59,319 nt of DNA from Candidatus Zixiibacteriota bacterium (GTDB taxonomy: Bacteria > Zixibacteria > MSB-5A5 > GN15 > FEB-12), in the NCBI GenBank assembly GCA_020348905.1, contig CP070756.1:2420274-2479592 (forward strand). Direction: 5' to 3'. The notes beneath the pieces were generated by a model. That model ran no database searches, had not been told where the DNA came from, and worked only from the letters and a program-made list of their open reading frames with translations. Below, piece by piece: positions 1 to 8,078 of this stretch (within the stretch, counting starts at the first letter, position 1; the number at the start of each line of letters is the position of its first letter). Both the position numbers and the translations under genes were made by a program.

Positions 1-269
1 TATTCAACCGGATCATAGCCTCCCTCGTGCCACGGATGGCACCGCAGCAGACGCTTGACCGCATAAACGCTTCCCCTGACCGCACCATATTTACGCAGCG
101 CATCCTCGGCATAATGCGAACAGGTGGGATGAAAACGACAGCTGTTTCCGAAGATGGGGGAGAGGGTATAGCGATAAAAGTATATGGCAAAGATCAGGGG
201 GTAGGCCAGGATGACCGATAATTTATGCCCGATCGTTAATGAGCTTGAATATTCGAATGATTTCTGCAT
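1..269 (-). CDS. yidD: Membrane protein insertion efficiency factor YidD (partial)
   Basis: Small membrane-associated protein that assists YidC-dependent insertion of inner-membrane proteins. The reverse strand encodes a typical YidD core: a hydrophobic stretch, then TLSPIFGNSCRFHPTCSHYA with the conserved cysteines, then RLLRCHPWHEGGYDPVE. The reading frame runs off the left edge before a stop, so the C-terminus is missing. The only in-frame ATG I find is at 267-269, inside the 3' end of rnpA, giving a 47-base overlap; rnpA/yidD overlaps are common and suggest translational coupling. The family assignment is firm; the exact start is less so. Confidence 0.88.
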   Translation of the reverse strand, partial: MQKSFEYSSSLTIGHKLSVILAYPLIFAIYFYRYTLSPIFGNSCRFHPTCSHYAEDALRKYGAVRGSVYAVKRLLRCHPWHEGGYDPVE

Positions 270-570
270 TGACAAAATCAAAATCAGGTTCGCCGACATT
301 CAGCCTGGGGAGAACCGCCAGGCTGACTGTATCCTTCAGACAATGCCGGTTAAGTCTGACCGCTTCCCTGATGTGTCTCTTGAGCCGGTTGCGCTTGGTG
401 GCGCTGCCGTATTTCTTCGAGACAAGAACTCCATAGCTAAAATCATCGCTCTTTTGCCACACCAGGGAAAAATAATCCCCAGAGATTCTATTGCCGGCCT
501 TCAAAAGGCGGTCAATATCGGCCTGGCGTTTCAGGCTGCTTCTCCGGGGCAGTTTATTTCTTTCGAGCAA
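223..570 (-). CDS. rnpA: Ribonuclease P protein component
   Basis: Protein subunit of RNase P, which with the RNA subunit removes 5' leaders from tRNA precursors. The 115-residue product has the family's usual length and the basic RNR-type signature [14 protein letters not shown] in its middle, preceded by a [10 protein letters not shown] strand. The start is a TTG at 568-570 that lies inside the last codons of rpmH (17-base overlap); no better start is visible, and the N-terminal residues [11 protein letters not shown] match the family's beginning. Gene order rpmH-rnpA-yidD is the standard one. Confidence 0.93.
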   Translation of the reverse strand: MLERNKLPRRSSLKRQADIDRLLKAGNRISGDYFSLVWQKSDDFSYGVLVSKKYGSATKRNRLKRHIREAVRLNRHCLKDTVSLAVLPRLNVGEPDFDFVNAEIIRIFKLINDRA

Positions 571-706
571 CTTTAACAGTCAGTCTTTTTCTACCCTTAG
601 CACGACGTCGGGCCAGTATCCGGCGACCGGCTTTAGTGGCCATCCGCGCCCGAAAGCCGTGATCGTTGAGCATTTTTCTATTCGATGGTTGATACGGTCG
701 TTTCAT
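554..706 (-). CDS. rpmH: 50S ribosomal protein L34
   Basis: Ribosomal large-subunit protein L34. The 50-residue product starts [11 protein letters not shown], continues with [14 protein letters not shown], and ends in a very basic [16 protein letters not shown] tail; this is the complete L34 pattern. It is first in the rpmH-rnpA-yidD cluster and its stop codon overlaps the rnpA start region. This cluster usually lies beside dnaA, but here dnaA is about 43 kb away on the same strand. Confidence 0.96.
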   Translation of the reverse strand: MKRPYQPSNRKMLNDHGFRARMATKAGRRILARRRAKGRKRLTVKVARKK

Positions 707-907
707 TGTATGATAACCTCAAAAATCCAAGTTCGGCAATATAACAAAAATACACCCTCCGTCAAGAATATTAATACCCGCCTCTACCCTCGCTAAAACC
801 ACCCGAAATTAACGACAGTTTCCCCTCGGAGAGTTTGCGCCCGGCGAAGAAATCATGCTTATTGTGCGTAATGATACCTGGGGTCTATAACAAGGAGTCA
901 TATCAAA

Positions 908-1426
908 ATGGTCCAAAGAACTTCATGGATTCAGCGAAAGTTCAATTTCGATTTCCCGGTAGGCCTCCTGCCATGCATCCTCGAGCGCCTGCGCGGTACA
1001 CCTGTCAGATTGGAAGCTATAATCAACCAGCTTCCCCCCGATATCCTGATCAAGAAACCCGAAAGCGGTTGGTCGATACAGGAAAACGTGGGGCATTTGA
1101 CTCAAGTGGAGGGTCTATTCGATGGTCGGCTGGATGATTTCGATGCCGGGGTAGAGGTACTCCGCCCGGCCGAAATGAAAAATATAAGGACATCTGAGGC
1201 GAATTACAACGCGATGGAGATCAAGGACGTGCTTGCCGAGTTTCGCTCGGTTCGCGAGAGCTTTGTAAGTAGGTTTGAGAAGATGGATGAGGCCGCGGCT
1301 GGCCGGTCGGCCCAACATCCCCGTCTGGAGATCCCGATGCGGGTGGTCGATAACGCCTTTTTCGCCGCCGAACACGATGATTACCACCTTGCGGTCATAA
1401 CCGAACTGGTCCGGAAACTGGCATAA
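908..1426 (+). CDS. DinB-like metal-binding protein, copy 1
   Basis: 172-residue four-helix-bundle protein of the DinB/YfiT superfamily. Members are metal-dependent and include thiol transferases and hydrolases, but most are uncharacterised. The expected three-histidine metal site is present: His63 in QENVGHL, and His156 and His160 in AEHDDYH. An AAGGAG ribosome-binding site precedes the ATG at 908. The gene downstream is a close paralogue with a similar leader, and no other gene shares the transcript. The substrate cannot be inferred from the sequence. Confidence 0.85.
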   Translation: MVQRTSWIQRKFNFDFPVGLLPCILERLRGTPVRLEAIINQLPPDILIKKPESGWSIQENVGHLTQVEGLFDGRLDDFDAGVEVLRPAEMKNIRTSEANYNAMEIKDVLAEFRSVRESFVSRFEKMDEAAAGRSAQHPRLEIPMRVVDNAFFAAEHDDYHLAVITELVRKLA

Positions 1427-1629
1427 ACAGCACGGACTTGTTCCCGTGCCATCGGGATTTCCCGTTGGGGCTTCCGAATGTTCCGTCAAGAATGGCAATA
1501 TCGCCGCCTGCCCTCGCTGAAACGCCCCCTGACGCGCACGGGTTTCCCATCGGAGAGATTGCGCCCGGCGAAGCAATTGCTTATTGTGCGTAGACATTGT
1601 TGAAGCCTTGTACAAGGAGTTATATCAGG

Positions 1630-2148
1630 ATGGTCGAAAGAGCCAAATGGATGGAGCGAAAGTTCAATTTCGATTTTCCGGTGGGCCTGATGCCCTGTAT
1701 TCTGGAACGCCTGCGCGGCACCCCGGTTAGACTGGAAGCCATAATCAACCGGCTTCCCGGCGAAATCCTCACCAGGAAACCCGACAACGGATGGTCAATA
1801 CAGGAAAATGTGGGTCACTTGATACAGGCCGACGGGCTTTTCGAGGGGCGACTGGATGACTACGATGCCGGAGCAGAGGTTCTTCGGCCGCCCGACATGA
1901 AAAACACAAGGACGTCCGATGCCGATTACAATGCGATGGACATAAAGGACGTCCTGACTGAGTTTAGGACTGTTCGCCAGAGCCTTATCAGCCGTTTTGA
2001 GAAGATGGATGAGGCCGCCGCTCTCCGGTCGGCCCGCCACCACCGCCTGGACGTTACCTTTCGGGCAGTCGATAATGCTTATTTCGCTGCCGAACACGAT
2101 GACTACCATCTTGCGATCATAACCGAACTGGCCCGTAAACTGGGATAA
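1630..2148 (+). CDS. DinB-like metal-binding protein, copy 2
   Basis: 172-residue paralogue of the preceding gene, identical at about three quarters of positions by eye. It keeps the three histidines (63 in ENVGHL, 156 and 160 in AEHDDYH). The start is the ATG at 1630, placed by AAGGAG nine bases upstream; the frame is open further upstream but without a ribosome-binding site. Differences cluster in residues 134-150 (HHRLDVTFRAVDNAYF versus HPRLEIPMRVVDNAFF) next to the metal site, which could alter substrate choice. It is followed by a REP-like hairpin. Confidence 0.85.
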   Translation: MVERAKWMERKFNFDFPVGLMPCILERLRGTPVRLEAIINRLPGEILTRKPDNGWSIQENVGHLIQADGLFEGRLDDYDAGAEVLRPPDMKNTRTSDADYNAMDIKDVLTEFRTVRQSLISRFEKMDEAAALRSARHHRLDVTFRAVDNAYFAAEHDDYHLAIITELARKLG

Positions 2149-2524
2149 CGGGGGCGGGTTCGTCTCCCGTCCCGAGCTTCGCGGGGTTCGAACCCGCCGT
2201 GGTCAATTTTCAGACAAATTATGGGGCAATTCCCACACTTATCATCCGCATTTACCGTGCAGATCCGGCATCCTGCCTGTTATTTCACTGCAGCACAATA
2301 GATTACATTCTGAGAACTGGCCGGCATCGAAATTGCCATTAGCTGCAAGTCACATCGAACGGTGTGGCCCGTAGAAGTTTGACTGAGCAAGTAAGCTAAT
2401 ATTCGGTCTGTTCTGGAGACCCGAAAACCGAACATGAACTGGGAACACGACGATGATCCGTTTTCCTTTACAACTCCCAAGACCAAGCTTCATGAGTGTA
2501 GTACCTCAAGAAAAGGAGTGCTTT
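2149..2524 (+). other. Intergenic region with one GC-rich hairpin
   Basis: 376 bases without a convincing gene. The left end holds a palindromic repeat (2153-2198). The rest is of mixed composition, and I see no tRNA, known riboswitch or clear promoter in it. A ribosome-binding site, AAAAGGAG, at about 2511-2519 serves the next gene. Confidence 0.6.
2153..2198 (+). repeat. REP-like palindrome
   Basis: Arms GGCGGGTTCG (2153-2162) and CGAACCCGCC (2189-2198) are perfectly complementary, with an internal CCCG/CGGG-type sub-stem between them. The arms match the hairpin after lepB. There is no T-run after it, so it is not an obvious terminator for the + strand. Confidence 0.65.
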
Positions 2525-3697
2525 ATGAGCACGATGCGACTCCAATCCGAAGGTGGAGGGGCCCTGGTTATTGCTATGGCGTTGATGATAATGATAGCTC
2601 TCATCAGTATCATGGCCCTTGACAGAGCCAACACCGACATGGCTCTCTCGCACAACGTATCGAGCCAGGATGCTGCCTTCTATATCGCCCAGGCAGGCGC
2701 CAAGCGCGCATTCGTCGATATAAACAAGGATAATGATTGGCGTGATGGTTACACCGACGAGCCATTCATCAATGGAATCTACTCCGTCGTACTGATCGAC
2801 ACCGCTACCGATGCCACGCTTGATGACACAGTAATCATCAGGGCCGAGGGCGCCAATATCGATGCCATCTCCCGCGTGGAACTCTGGACCGCTCCGGAGT
2901 ACTATTACCCCTTTACCTATGGCATGTTCGCCGGCAACGGCCTGAGTTTCGACCAGTCCACCTGTACCGACTCCTATAACTCGGACTCCGGCACCTACTT
3001 CGAAACATGGCTTGAGGATGAAGGCAGTATCGGCACCAACGGCACCATCACTACCTCGAAACTGGTGACGATTGGCGGCGACGCCACAACCGCCATTGGC
3101 GGAAGCATTGACATTGGCGTTGGCAGCAGTGTACTTGGCGATACCTCGACCACAATGGATTCGGTCAAGCTCGATATCATACCACAGGAAGAGTACGACT
3201 GGGCCCGGGACAATAGCGACGCCATTTCGGGCATGTCCGGCTTCGACTACACCTATGACGGCGTAACCAAAACCTTGACTACCGAAGCCGGGGGATCTGT
3301 GGTACTTCAGAGCGGGGTCTACTTCTTCTCGACGATAGACCTGGCTAAGGAGTCGAACATCGTGCTGGCGCCGAGCGCCAAAGTCACCATTTATGTAATT
3401 GGGGACATTGTCTTTGGCCAGGGGTCAACTGTAAACGACGAGGGTATGCCGGGAAACCTGCAGGTTTATTCCCAATTCGGGTCACTTCAATTCGACCAGG
3501 ACAACGCCTTTTACGGCGCCTTCTATGGGCCCAACGCCGTGATTCAGTATGATCAGACCACCGAGGTATACGGCTCGCTCGTCGCCGACTACATTCAGCT
3601 CGATGCCGGCGCCTGTTTCCACTACGACCGCAATCTTGCCACGCTCACACATAACAAGACCGGCCGTATGCTGGAGATCGCCTGGAGAGAATTGTAA
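2525..3697 (+). CDS. PilX-type pilus assembly protein with DUF7305-like C-terminus
   Basis: 390-residue envelope protein. The N-terminus has the layout of PilX-type pilus proteins: a short polar leader with GGG, one hydrophobic helix (about residues 11-33), then a segment ending DAAFYIAQAGAKRAF, like the family's AFYAAEAG motif. The C-terminal part (about 230-375) is a beta-rich, asparagine- and glycine-rich repeat region with IYVIGDIVFGQGS and FYGAFYGPNAVI, resembling the DUF7305 domain found on such proteins. The ATG at 2525 has AAAAGGAG upstream; an earlier in-frame start at 2453 lacks one. It stands alone, with no pilus genes nearby. The glutamate typical of prepilin position 5 is not evident. 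Confidence 0.72.
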   Translation: MSTMRLQSEGGGALVIAMALMIMIALISIMALDRANTDMALSHNVSSQDAAFYIAQAGAKRAFVDINKDNDWRDGYTDEPFINGIYSVVLIDTATDATLDDTVIIRAEGANIDAISRVELWTAPEYYYPFTYGMFAGNGLSFDQSTCTDSYNSDSGTYFETWLEDEGSIGTNGTITTSKLVTIGGDATTAIGGSIDIGVGSSVLGDTSTTMDSVKLDIIPQEEYDWARDNSDAISGMSGFDYTYDGVTKTLTTEAGGSVVLQSGVYFFSTIDLAKESNIVLAPSAKVTIYVIGDIVFGQGSTVNDEGMPGNLQVYSQFGSLQFDQDNAFYGAFYGPNAVIQYDQTTEVYGSLVADYIQLDAGACFHYDRNLATLTHNKTGRMLEIAWREL

Positions 3698-3742
3698 GCC
3701 CACGCGAGGTTCCGATCTCGACAGTTCATACATGATTCATTA

Positions 3743-3769
3743 CCCCGCCTTTCGGCGGGGTTTCTTTTT
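3743..3769 (+). terminator. Rho-independent terminator
   Basis: Stem CCCCGCC (3743-3749) with GGCGGGG (3754-3760), a four-base loop, and a T-rich tail. It lies 45 bases after the PilX-type gene. Confidence 0.9.
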
Positions 3770-3897
3770 GGCCTGGGTAGGCTTTCCGCCTGATTTGGAT
3801 TCCTGAAAACAGCCCTTGTCAGAATCCTGACCATATCCCTTTTGAAACCGTCAATCTCGCCGACAGATAGTAATAGAATCTGGACAGGCGAAATTGA

Positions 3898-4767
3898 ATG
3901 ACGGCTCAAACGGTACTACCAAAACGCCAGCCGGTCATCGCGGCTCTGCTGGCTCTGGCCGCGCCCGGTCTGGGGCATTTGTATTGCGGCAAACTGATGC
4001 CCGCGATTGGCTCGGTTTTGGCGGCAATTGTTTACGCCAACATCTTCTTTCTGCTCCTGGTATACCAGGATGCGCAACCGAGCCACCTGCTGGCTTACCT
4101 CATCGCAGGACTGCTGGTCTATCTGCTGCATGCCGGTCATGCCTGGCGGATCGCCCGGCGACAGTCAGACGACCTTACCCTTCGGCCTTACAACCAGTCG
4201 TATTACTACGCCGTCTGGTGGCTGTCGGTGGCCACCATCGGCTTCATGACCGGCTCAACCTTCAGCGATTACCGCACCTACCATACGCCGTCGACATCGA
4301 TGGAAAGAACCCTGCTTTACAACGATCGGTTCGTGGTAGACCTGTCAGCTTACCGGTCAGCCGATCCGGCCCGAGGCGACGTTGCCATTTTCCTTTGCCC
4401 TCGCGATGGAACCACCCTGTACCTGAAAAGATGTATTGCCGTTCCCGGTGACACCGTGGAAATAGTAGGCAAGCGATTGTTCCTCAACGGCGCCGCGGCT
4501 CCGGAGCCGCTGACAATTCAGTTTACCGATACGACCTCAACCGGCGAACCCATGATCCACCCCAAATTGCCCGGTGGTATCGACAGCCGTGACAATTACG
4601 GCCCGCACTTGGTACCGGAAGGTCAGTTTTTCATGATGGGTGACAACCGCGACAATTCTCTCGATTCGCGCTACTGGGGGTTTGTTCCGAAGGACCTGAT
4701 TCTGGGTAGAGTCATTCGCATCACTTACAGCTCCAAGCTCAGCCGAATCGGTTCGCTTGTCGAGTGA
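3898..4767 (+). CDS. lepB: Signal peptidase I with extra N-terminal membrane segments
   Basis: Serine-lysine protease that removes signal peptides from secreted proteins at the inner membrane. The S26 signatures are clear: nucleophile Ser134 in TPSTSMERTL, general-base Lys177 in LYLKRCIAVPGDTVE, and the C-terminal box MMGDNRDNSLDSRYWG. The 289-residue protein is unusual before the catalytic domain: about 100 residues hold three hydrophobic helices (about 12-30, 34-56, 62-82) with PGLGHLYCGKLMPAIG, a TM2-like motif, followed by a fourth helix (104-120). Ordinary LepB has one or two spans. Start ATG at 3898. A hairpin with a T-run follows. Catalytic competence is likely; the role of the extension is unknown. 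Confidence 0.92.
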   Translation: MTAQTVLPKRQPVIAALLALAAPGLGHLYCGKLMPAIGSVLAAIVYANIFFLLLVYQDAQPSHLLAYLIAGLLVYLLHAGHAWRIARRQSDDLTLRPYNQSYYYAVWWLSVATIGFMTGSTFSDYRTYHTPSTSMERTLLYNDRFVVDLSAYRSADPARGDVAIFLCPRDGTTLYLKRCIAVPGDTVEIVGKRLFLNGAAAPEPLTIQFTDTTSTGEPMIHPKLPGGIDSRDNYGPHLVPEGQFFMMGDNRDNSLDSRYWGFVPKDLILGRVIRITYSSKLSRIGSLVE

Positions 4768-4794
4768 ATCCGTTTGGACAGTTCAAGCTCAGAT

Positions 4795-4829
4795 GTAGGG
4801 CGGGTCCGTCTTCGAACCCGCCGTTTTTT
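4795..4829 (+). terminator. GTAGGGC repeat acting as terminator of lepB
   Basis: GTAG followed by arms GGCGGGTCCG (4799-4808) and CGAACCCGCC (4813-4822), one mismatch, loop TCTT, then a run of six T. A dispersed repeat here doubles as an intrinsic terminator. Confidence 0.75.
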
Positions 4830-4840
4830 CGGCAGTTCTT

Positions 4841-4867
4841 GTAGGGCAGGATCCCTGTGATCCTGCC
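4841..4867 (+). repeat. GTAGGGC-type palindrome
   Basis: GTAG then perfect arms GGCAGGATC (4845-4853) and GATCCTGCC (4859-4867) with a five-base loop. It is a second family member, 19 bases after the first hairpin's right arm, between convergent genes. Confidence 0.7.
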
Positions 4868-4941
4868 AACCTGAAGGTAGTCTCGATCTTCTTTGGGTTT
4901 TTCCGCTAATTGCAGGAGCCTCACCTGCCCCTGGTTCACCT

Positions 4942-5634
4942 TCAGATCTCCAGCCCGGCAATATATATCAGCGTGTAATACACCCCCACGAGGATGAAGA
5001 TAGCCCCCGTAATACGCCGGGCCCAGAGCTCGAAACGGGTAAGACGGTCGAAAAATTCCCCTACATACCTCGCCCCCATAGCTATCAAAACCGCCACCAC
5101 GACCACCGGCAAGCCGGTTCCCAGGCCGTAAACAAGCGGAAAGAGAAACTTCGAATTGTGCGTGACGGACAACGGTATCAAACTTCCAAAGAACAATGCC
5201 GCCGATACCGGGCAGAACGACAGAGCGAACAAGATCCCAAAAAGCCCCGCCCCCCAGACACCATAACTCTCGATTCGCTTCTGAGTCGTGCTGCTTATCC
5301 CGAAAGCAGGCAGGTTGATCGGAATCACACCCAAAAGCAGTATCCCGACAACAACCAGCAACGGCCCAAGGATGGTGTTTATGTGTTTCTGAAGGACGTG
5401 CGACAGGTCGGGTATCGACAGCAGGCTCGCGACAAGAATTACTCCCAGGACAAGATAAGCCAGCATCCGGCCCATTACGTATACCAGTCCGGACCAGAAA
5501 GCCACTCGTGGTTGTGCCACCCGGTTGGAAAGGTAAGAAACCGCCGCTATGTTAGTGGCCAGCGGACAGGGGCTGATAGAGGTCAATATTCCCAGCCAGA
5601 CAGCCGACAGCGCCCCCATCACGAATGAATCCAT
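4942..5634 (-). CDS. arsG: ArsG-family / CcdA-like efflux permease
   Basis: Inner-membrane protein of the DsbD/CcdA fold with six or seven hydrophobic helices over 230 residues. It keeps the paired cysteine-proline motifs typical of the fold: SISPCPLATN near the N-terminus and LSFCPVSAALFF in the middle. With the ArsF- and ArsE-like genes upstream it matches the ArsEFG arrangement described for efflux of trivalent aromatic arsenicals. The ATG at 5632-5634 shares one base with the stop of arsF (TGATG), so translation is probably coupled. The alternative is a generic electron-transferring CcdA homologue; the neighbours favour ArsG. Confidence 0.78.
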   Translation of the reverse strand: MDSFVMGALSAVWLGILTSISPCPLATNIAAVSYLSNRVAQPRVAFWSGLVYVMGRMLAYLVLGVILVASLLSIPDLSHVLQKHINTILGPLLVVVGILLLGVIPINLPAFGISSTTQKRIESYGVWGAGLFGILFALSFCPVSAALFFGSLIPLSVTHNSKFLFPLVYGLGTGLPVVVVAVLIAMGARYVGEFFDRLTRFELWARRITGAIFILVGVYYTLIYIAGLEI

Positions 5635-6140
5635 CAACTCTCCCCGAGAAAAGCGGTCACCTCGTCCTGTATGTACTTCATATAAGCTTCTTTATCGCCG
5701 CGCACGAACTGCCAGATCTTATCCAGATTCTTCCACTTAACTTCCTCGTCGCCTTTTCTCTGGGACAAAATGACCGATTTGGTATAGAGCTGGTAATCTT
5801 TGCGGAAATGTTCTTCGTCCGGTTCGTCGGTATTGACCGGCCGCCAGACAAGCACTCCGGACTTCAGTTGCTCGGCAAACCCGGCCTCAATCGCCTCCTG
5901 GGTATATGACTCCAGCTTTCTGCACGTTACGCACCGTCGTGTGCCGTGAAAATAGTAGGCAATAAATTCCGGCTCACGGATCTCAGGCTCACCCGCACTG
6001 GTTGAATCTTTACTGGCTGCCTTCGTCGCCGTTAAAGTAGTGTCAGCAGCTTCTTTGTTGATCTCCTCAGCCGTGACTATCACAACTGCAAACAGAAGGA
6101 GTAGAACCGTCAGGACACTAGTGATCACTCTGGTTTTCAT
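5634..6140 (-). CDS. arsF: ArsF-family periplasmic redox protein
   Basis: 168-residue exported protein. It has a hydrophobic signal or anchor at residues 5-24, then a charged linker, then a thioredoxin-like segment with YYFHGTRRCVTCRKLE, giving a CVTC redox pair. Homologues next to ArsG are named as a subunit of nitrophenyl (nitroaromatic arsenical) reductase. The gene sits between arsE and arsG with 13 bases before it and a one-base stop/start overlap after it. Membership of the family is well supported by motif and context; the nitroreductase activity rests only on the family name. Confidence 0.78.
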   Translation of the reverse strand: MKTRVITSVLTVLLLLFAVVIVTAEEINKEAADTTLTATKAASKDSTSAGEPEIREPEFIAYYFHGTRRCVTCRKLESYTQEAIEAGFAEQLKSGVLVWRPVNTDEPDEEHFRKDYQLYTKSVILSQRKGDEEVKWKNLDKIWQFVRGDKEAYMKYIQDEVTAFLGES

Positions 6141-6153
6141 TTTCTATATCCTC

Positions 6154-6390
6154 TCACTCCGATAATATGCTTTTCAATTCCGCTAACGGCGGCACTCTGC
6201 CGAAAACTTTTACGACGCCATCCACAACAAGGGCCGGTGTCATCATTACTCCAAGTTTCATGATATCACGCATGTCGGTCACTTTTTCAAAAGTGTATTT
6301 TATGTTAAGCTCCATCGCTGCTTTTACCACGTCTTCGGCCAGTTGGTTGCACCGGGGGCATCCGGGACCAAGCACCTGAATCTTCTTCAT
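6154..6390 (-). CDS. arsE: Small thioredoxin-like protein (ArsE / redox-active disulfide protein type)
   Basis: 78-residue cytoplasmic protein of the glutaredoxin-like MTH895/TM0996 group. MKKIQVLGPGCPRCNQLAED carries the CPRC active site after the first strand, and MMTPALVVDGVVKVFGR holds the cis-proline. Such proteins occur beside DUF318-type permeases and in arsEFG operons, where they probably pass electrons to the partner proteins. It lies 16 bases downstream of the permease and 13 upstream of arsF in one operon. Confidence 0.82.
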   Translation of the reverse strand: MKKIQVLGPGCPRCNQLAEDVVKAAMELNIKYTFEKVTDMRDIMKLGVMMTPALVVDGVVKVFGRVPPLAELKSILSE

Positions 6391-6406
6391 ATTGCTAACC
6401 TCATTA

Positions 6407-7702
6407 TCAGAAAAACGCTCCGTAGGTCACACCGCTAATGGTTGCCATCACAACCACCAGAGCCACGAAGACCACTGTCTTTTTGGTCCCCATGACACTT
6501 CTTATAACTAACATATTCGGCAGCGAGAGCGCAGGTCCGGCAAGTAGCAGCGCAAGAGCGGGACCCTTTCCCATGCCATTACCCAGGAGTCCTTCGAGTA
6601 TGGGAACTTCAGTCAATGTTGCAAAGTACATAAACGCCCCCGCTACCGATGCAAACAAATTTGCTCCTAACGAATTCCCTCCCACCGAGTTAGCCACCCA
6701 GCTTGAAGGTATCAAACCTTCCTCGCCCGGTCTTCCTAACAGCATACCGGCAATCAAAACGCCAAAAAACAGCAGCGGCATGATCTGTTTGGCAAAAGTC
6801 CAGGTTTCGCTCAGCCATTCCCGCGGCTCACCCGGAGTTGTCGCCGTTATGACCGAAAGACCTATAACCGCCAGCACAAACGGCACCTCCGGCTGCTCCA
6901 GCCAGATACCGGCCGCTGCGGTTACCACTGCAACCACCACAATCTTCCATAGCTCCAGCCTAAACCACAGCACCAGAACCAGCGCAAACAAGGCCGATAC
7001 GACACTGGTAATGATCCACTTGGACGAATAAATCGCGGCCCACAGGCCGCCGGTGTCGGATGGTTTCCCCCAGGTGGCGAAAACCAGGATGGCCACCATC
7101 GAAGCGAAATAGACGACATTCTGCCACAACGGTCGGCTGACCTCCGGCTGGGGCATGGCCGCCTGGGCTTCGATCTTCTGCTGCTCTTCGCGGCGAAAAA
7201 TGATGTGCATGATAATCCCGATAACGATACTGAATACCACCGCGCCTATCGCCCGGGCGATACCGAGCTCAAGACCGAGGACTCTCGCCGTCAGGATGAT
7301 GGCCAGTACATTCACGGCCGGTCCGGCATAAAGAAAAGCCGTGGCCGGTCCCAGACCAGCCCCCATACTGTAGATCCCGGCGAAAAGCGGAAGTACCGTG
7401 CACGAGCAAACCGCCAGTATGCCTCCGGACACCGAAGCCACCCCGTATGATACCACCTTATTGGCCCCGGCTCCGAGATACTTCATAACCGAGGCCTTGC
7501 TTACAAAGACAGCGATAGCACCGGCGATAAAGAAAGCCGGTATCAGGCAAAGCAGGACATGTTCGCGGGCGTACCACTGGGTCAGGCGGAGCGCCTCGAG
7601 AAAGGCATTGTCAATCCGCGAGGATCCAAACGGCAGGTAATAGAAAATAACGAATACCGCAACGATTATAAGCAGCGGCCTGATTTCCTGTTTCAACGTC
7701 AA
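6407..7702 (-). CDS. ArsP/DUF318-type permease
   Basis: 431-residue polytopic membrane protein with about ten hydrophobic helices, related to the DUF318 / SO_0444 / ArsP permeases implicated in export of organoarsenicals or other thiol-reactive compounds. A conserved-looking cysteine motif lies in SGGILAVCSCTVLPLFAGIY, and later helices carry GPALSLPNMLVIRSV. It is the first structural gene after arsR (21-base gap) and is followed by the small thioredoxin. Compound specificity cannot be read from the sequence; an arsenical is the best guess from the operon. Confidence 0.82.
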   Translation of the reverse strand: MTLKQEIRPLLIIVAVFVIFYYLPFGSSRIDNAFLEALRLTQWYAREHVLLCLIPAFFIAGAIAVFVSKASVMKYLGAGANKVVSYGVASVSGGILAVCSCTVLPLFAGIYSMGAGLGPATAFLYAGPAVNVLAIILTARVLGLELGIARAIGAVVFSIVIGIIMHIIFRREEQQKIEAQAAMPQPEVSRPLWQNVVYFASMVAILVFATWGKPSDTGGLWAAIYSSKWIITSVVSALFALVLVLWFRLELWKIVVVAVVTAAAGIWLEQPEVPFVLAVIGLSVITATTPGEPREWLSETWTFAKQIMPLLFFGVLIAGMLLGRPGEEGLIPSSWVANSVGGNSLGANLFASVAGAFMYFATLTEVPILEGLLGNGMGKGPALALLLAGPALSLPNMLVIRSVMGTKKTVVFVALVVVMATISGVTYGAFF

Positions 7703-7723
7703 GGTGTCATCCCCTGAGCCATT

Positions 7724-8050
7724 TCACTTTGACTCTATCAGCGAAATGTTCTCTTCCGCCGTCGATTTCAGCACCGACTCAACACACCCGAAAAAGTTCA
7801 GGATGCACGGCGTCTTCAGATAATAAAAAACCTGCGTTCCGCGCTTTTCGTCCTTTATCAACCCGGCATTCTTAAGAATTGACAGATGTTTCGATACGGT
7901 CGAGGTGTCGGCGCCGATCATCTCGGTCAGTTCGGCCACGCATCGCTCGCTACGCGACAGTTCATCCACGATATACAGCCGGGTCGGGTGAGCCATGGCT
8001 TTTATGATCCTGGCTCTGGCCTCGAACAGAGCCTTCTGTTTCTTATCCAT
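7724..8050 (-). CDS. arsR: ArsR-family metalloregulatory repressor
   Basis: 108-residue winged-helix dimeric repressor. The helix-turn-helix segment is GADTSTVSKHLSILKNAGLI, and the wing follows at KRGTQVFYYL. Candidate metalloid ligands are Cys37 (SERCVAEL) and the C-terminal pair Cys82 and Cys89 in PCILNFFGC. This is not the CxC of classical E. coli ArsR but resembles C-terminal sensor types. It heads the operon that ends with arsG. A perfect inverted repeat overlapping a likely -10 box lies just upstream, consistent with autoregulation released by As(III) or an organoarsenical. Confidence 0.88.
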   Translation of the reverse strand: MDKKQKALFEARARIIKAMAHPTRLYIVDELSRSERCVAELTEMIGADTSTVSKHLSILKNAGLIKDEKRGTQVFYYLKTPCILNFFGCVESVLKSTAEENISLIESK

Positions 8051-8078
8051 TTCACCTTCCTTACGCAGTCATCAGATA

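Larger units (their letters stand above)
761..2148 (+). repeat. Tandem duplication of a DinB gene with its 5' leader
   Basis: Two direct copies, 761-1426 and 1485-2148, offset by about 724 bases. Similarity is not confined to the coding part: both leaders carry GTCAAGAAT, CCTCGCT, CGGAGAG, TTGCGCCCGGCGAAG and GCTTATTGTGCGTA in the same order, then a Shine-Dalgarno ACAAGGAGT about ten bases before ATG. The copies have diverged, so the duplication is not recent. Confidence 0.8.

Noticed and set aside
2153-2198. tRNA, because GGTTCGAACCC resembles a T-loop
   Set aside because: The arms form a long palindrome with no acceptor stem, anticodon arm or CCA-end; similar hairpins occur elsewhere without tRNA features.
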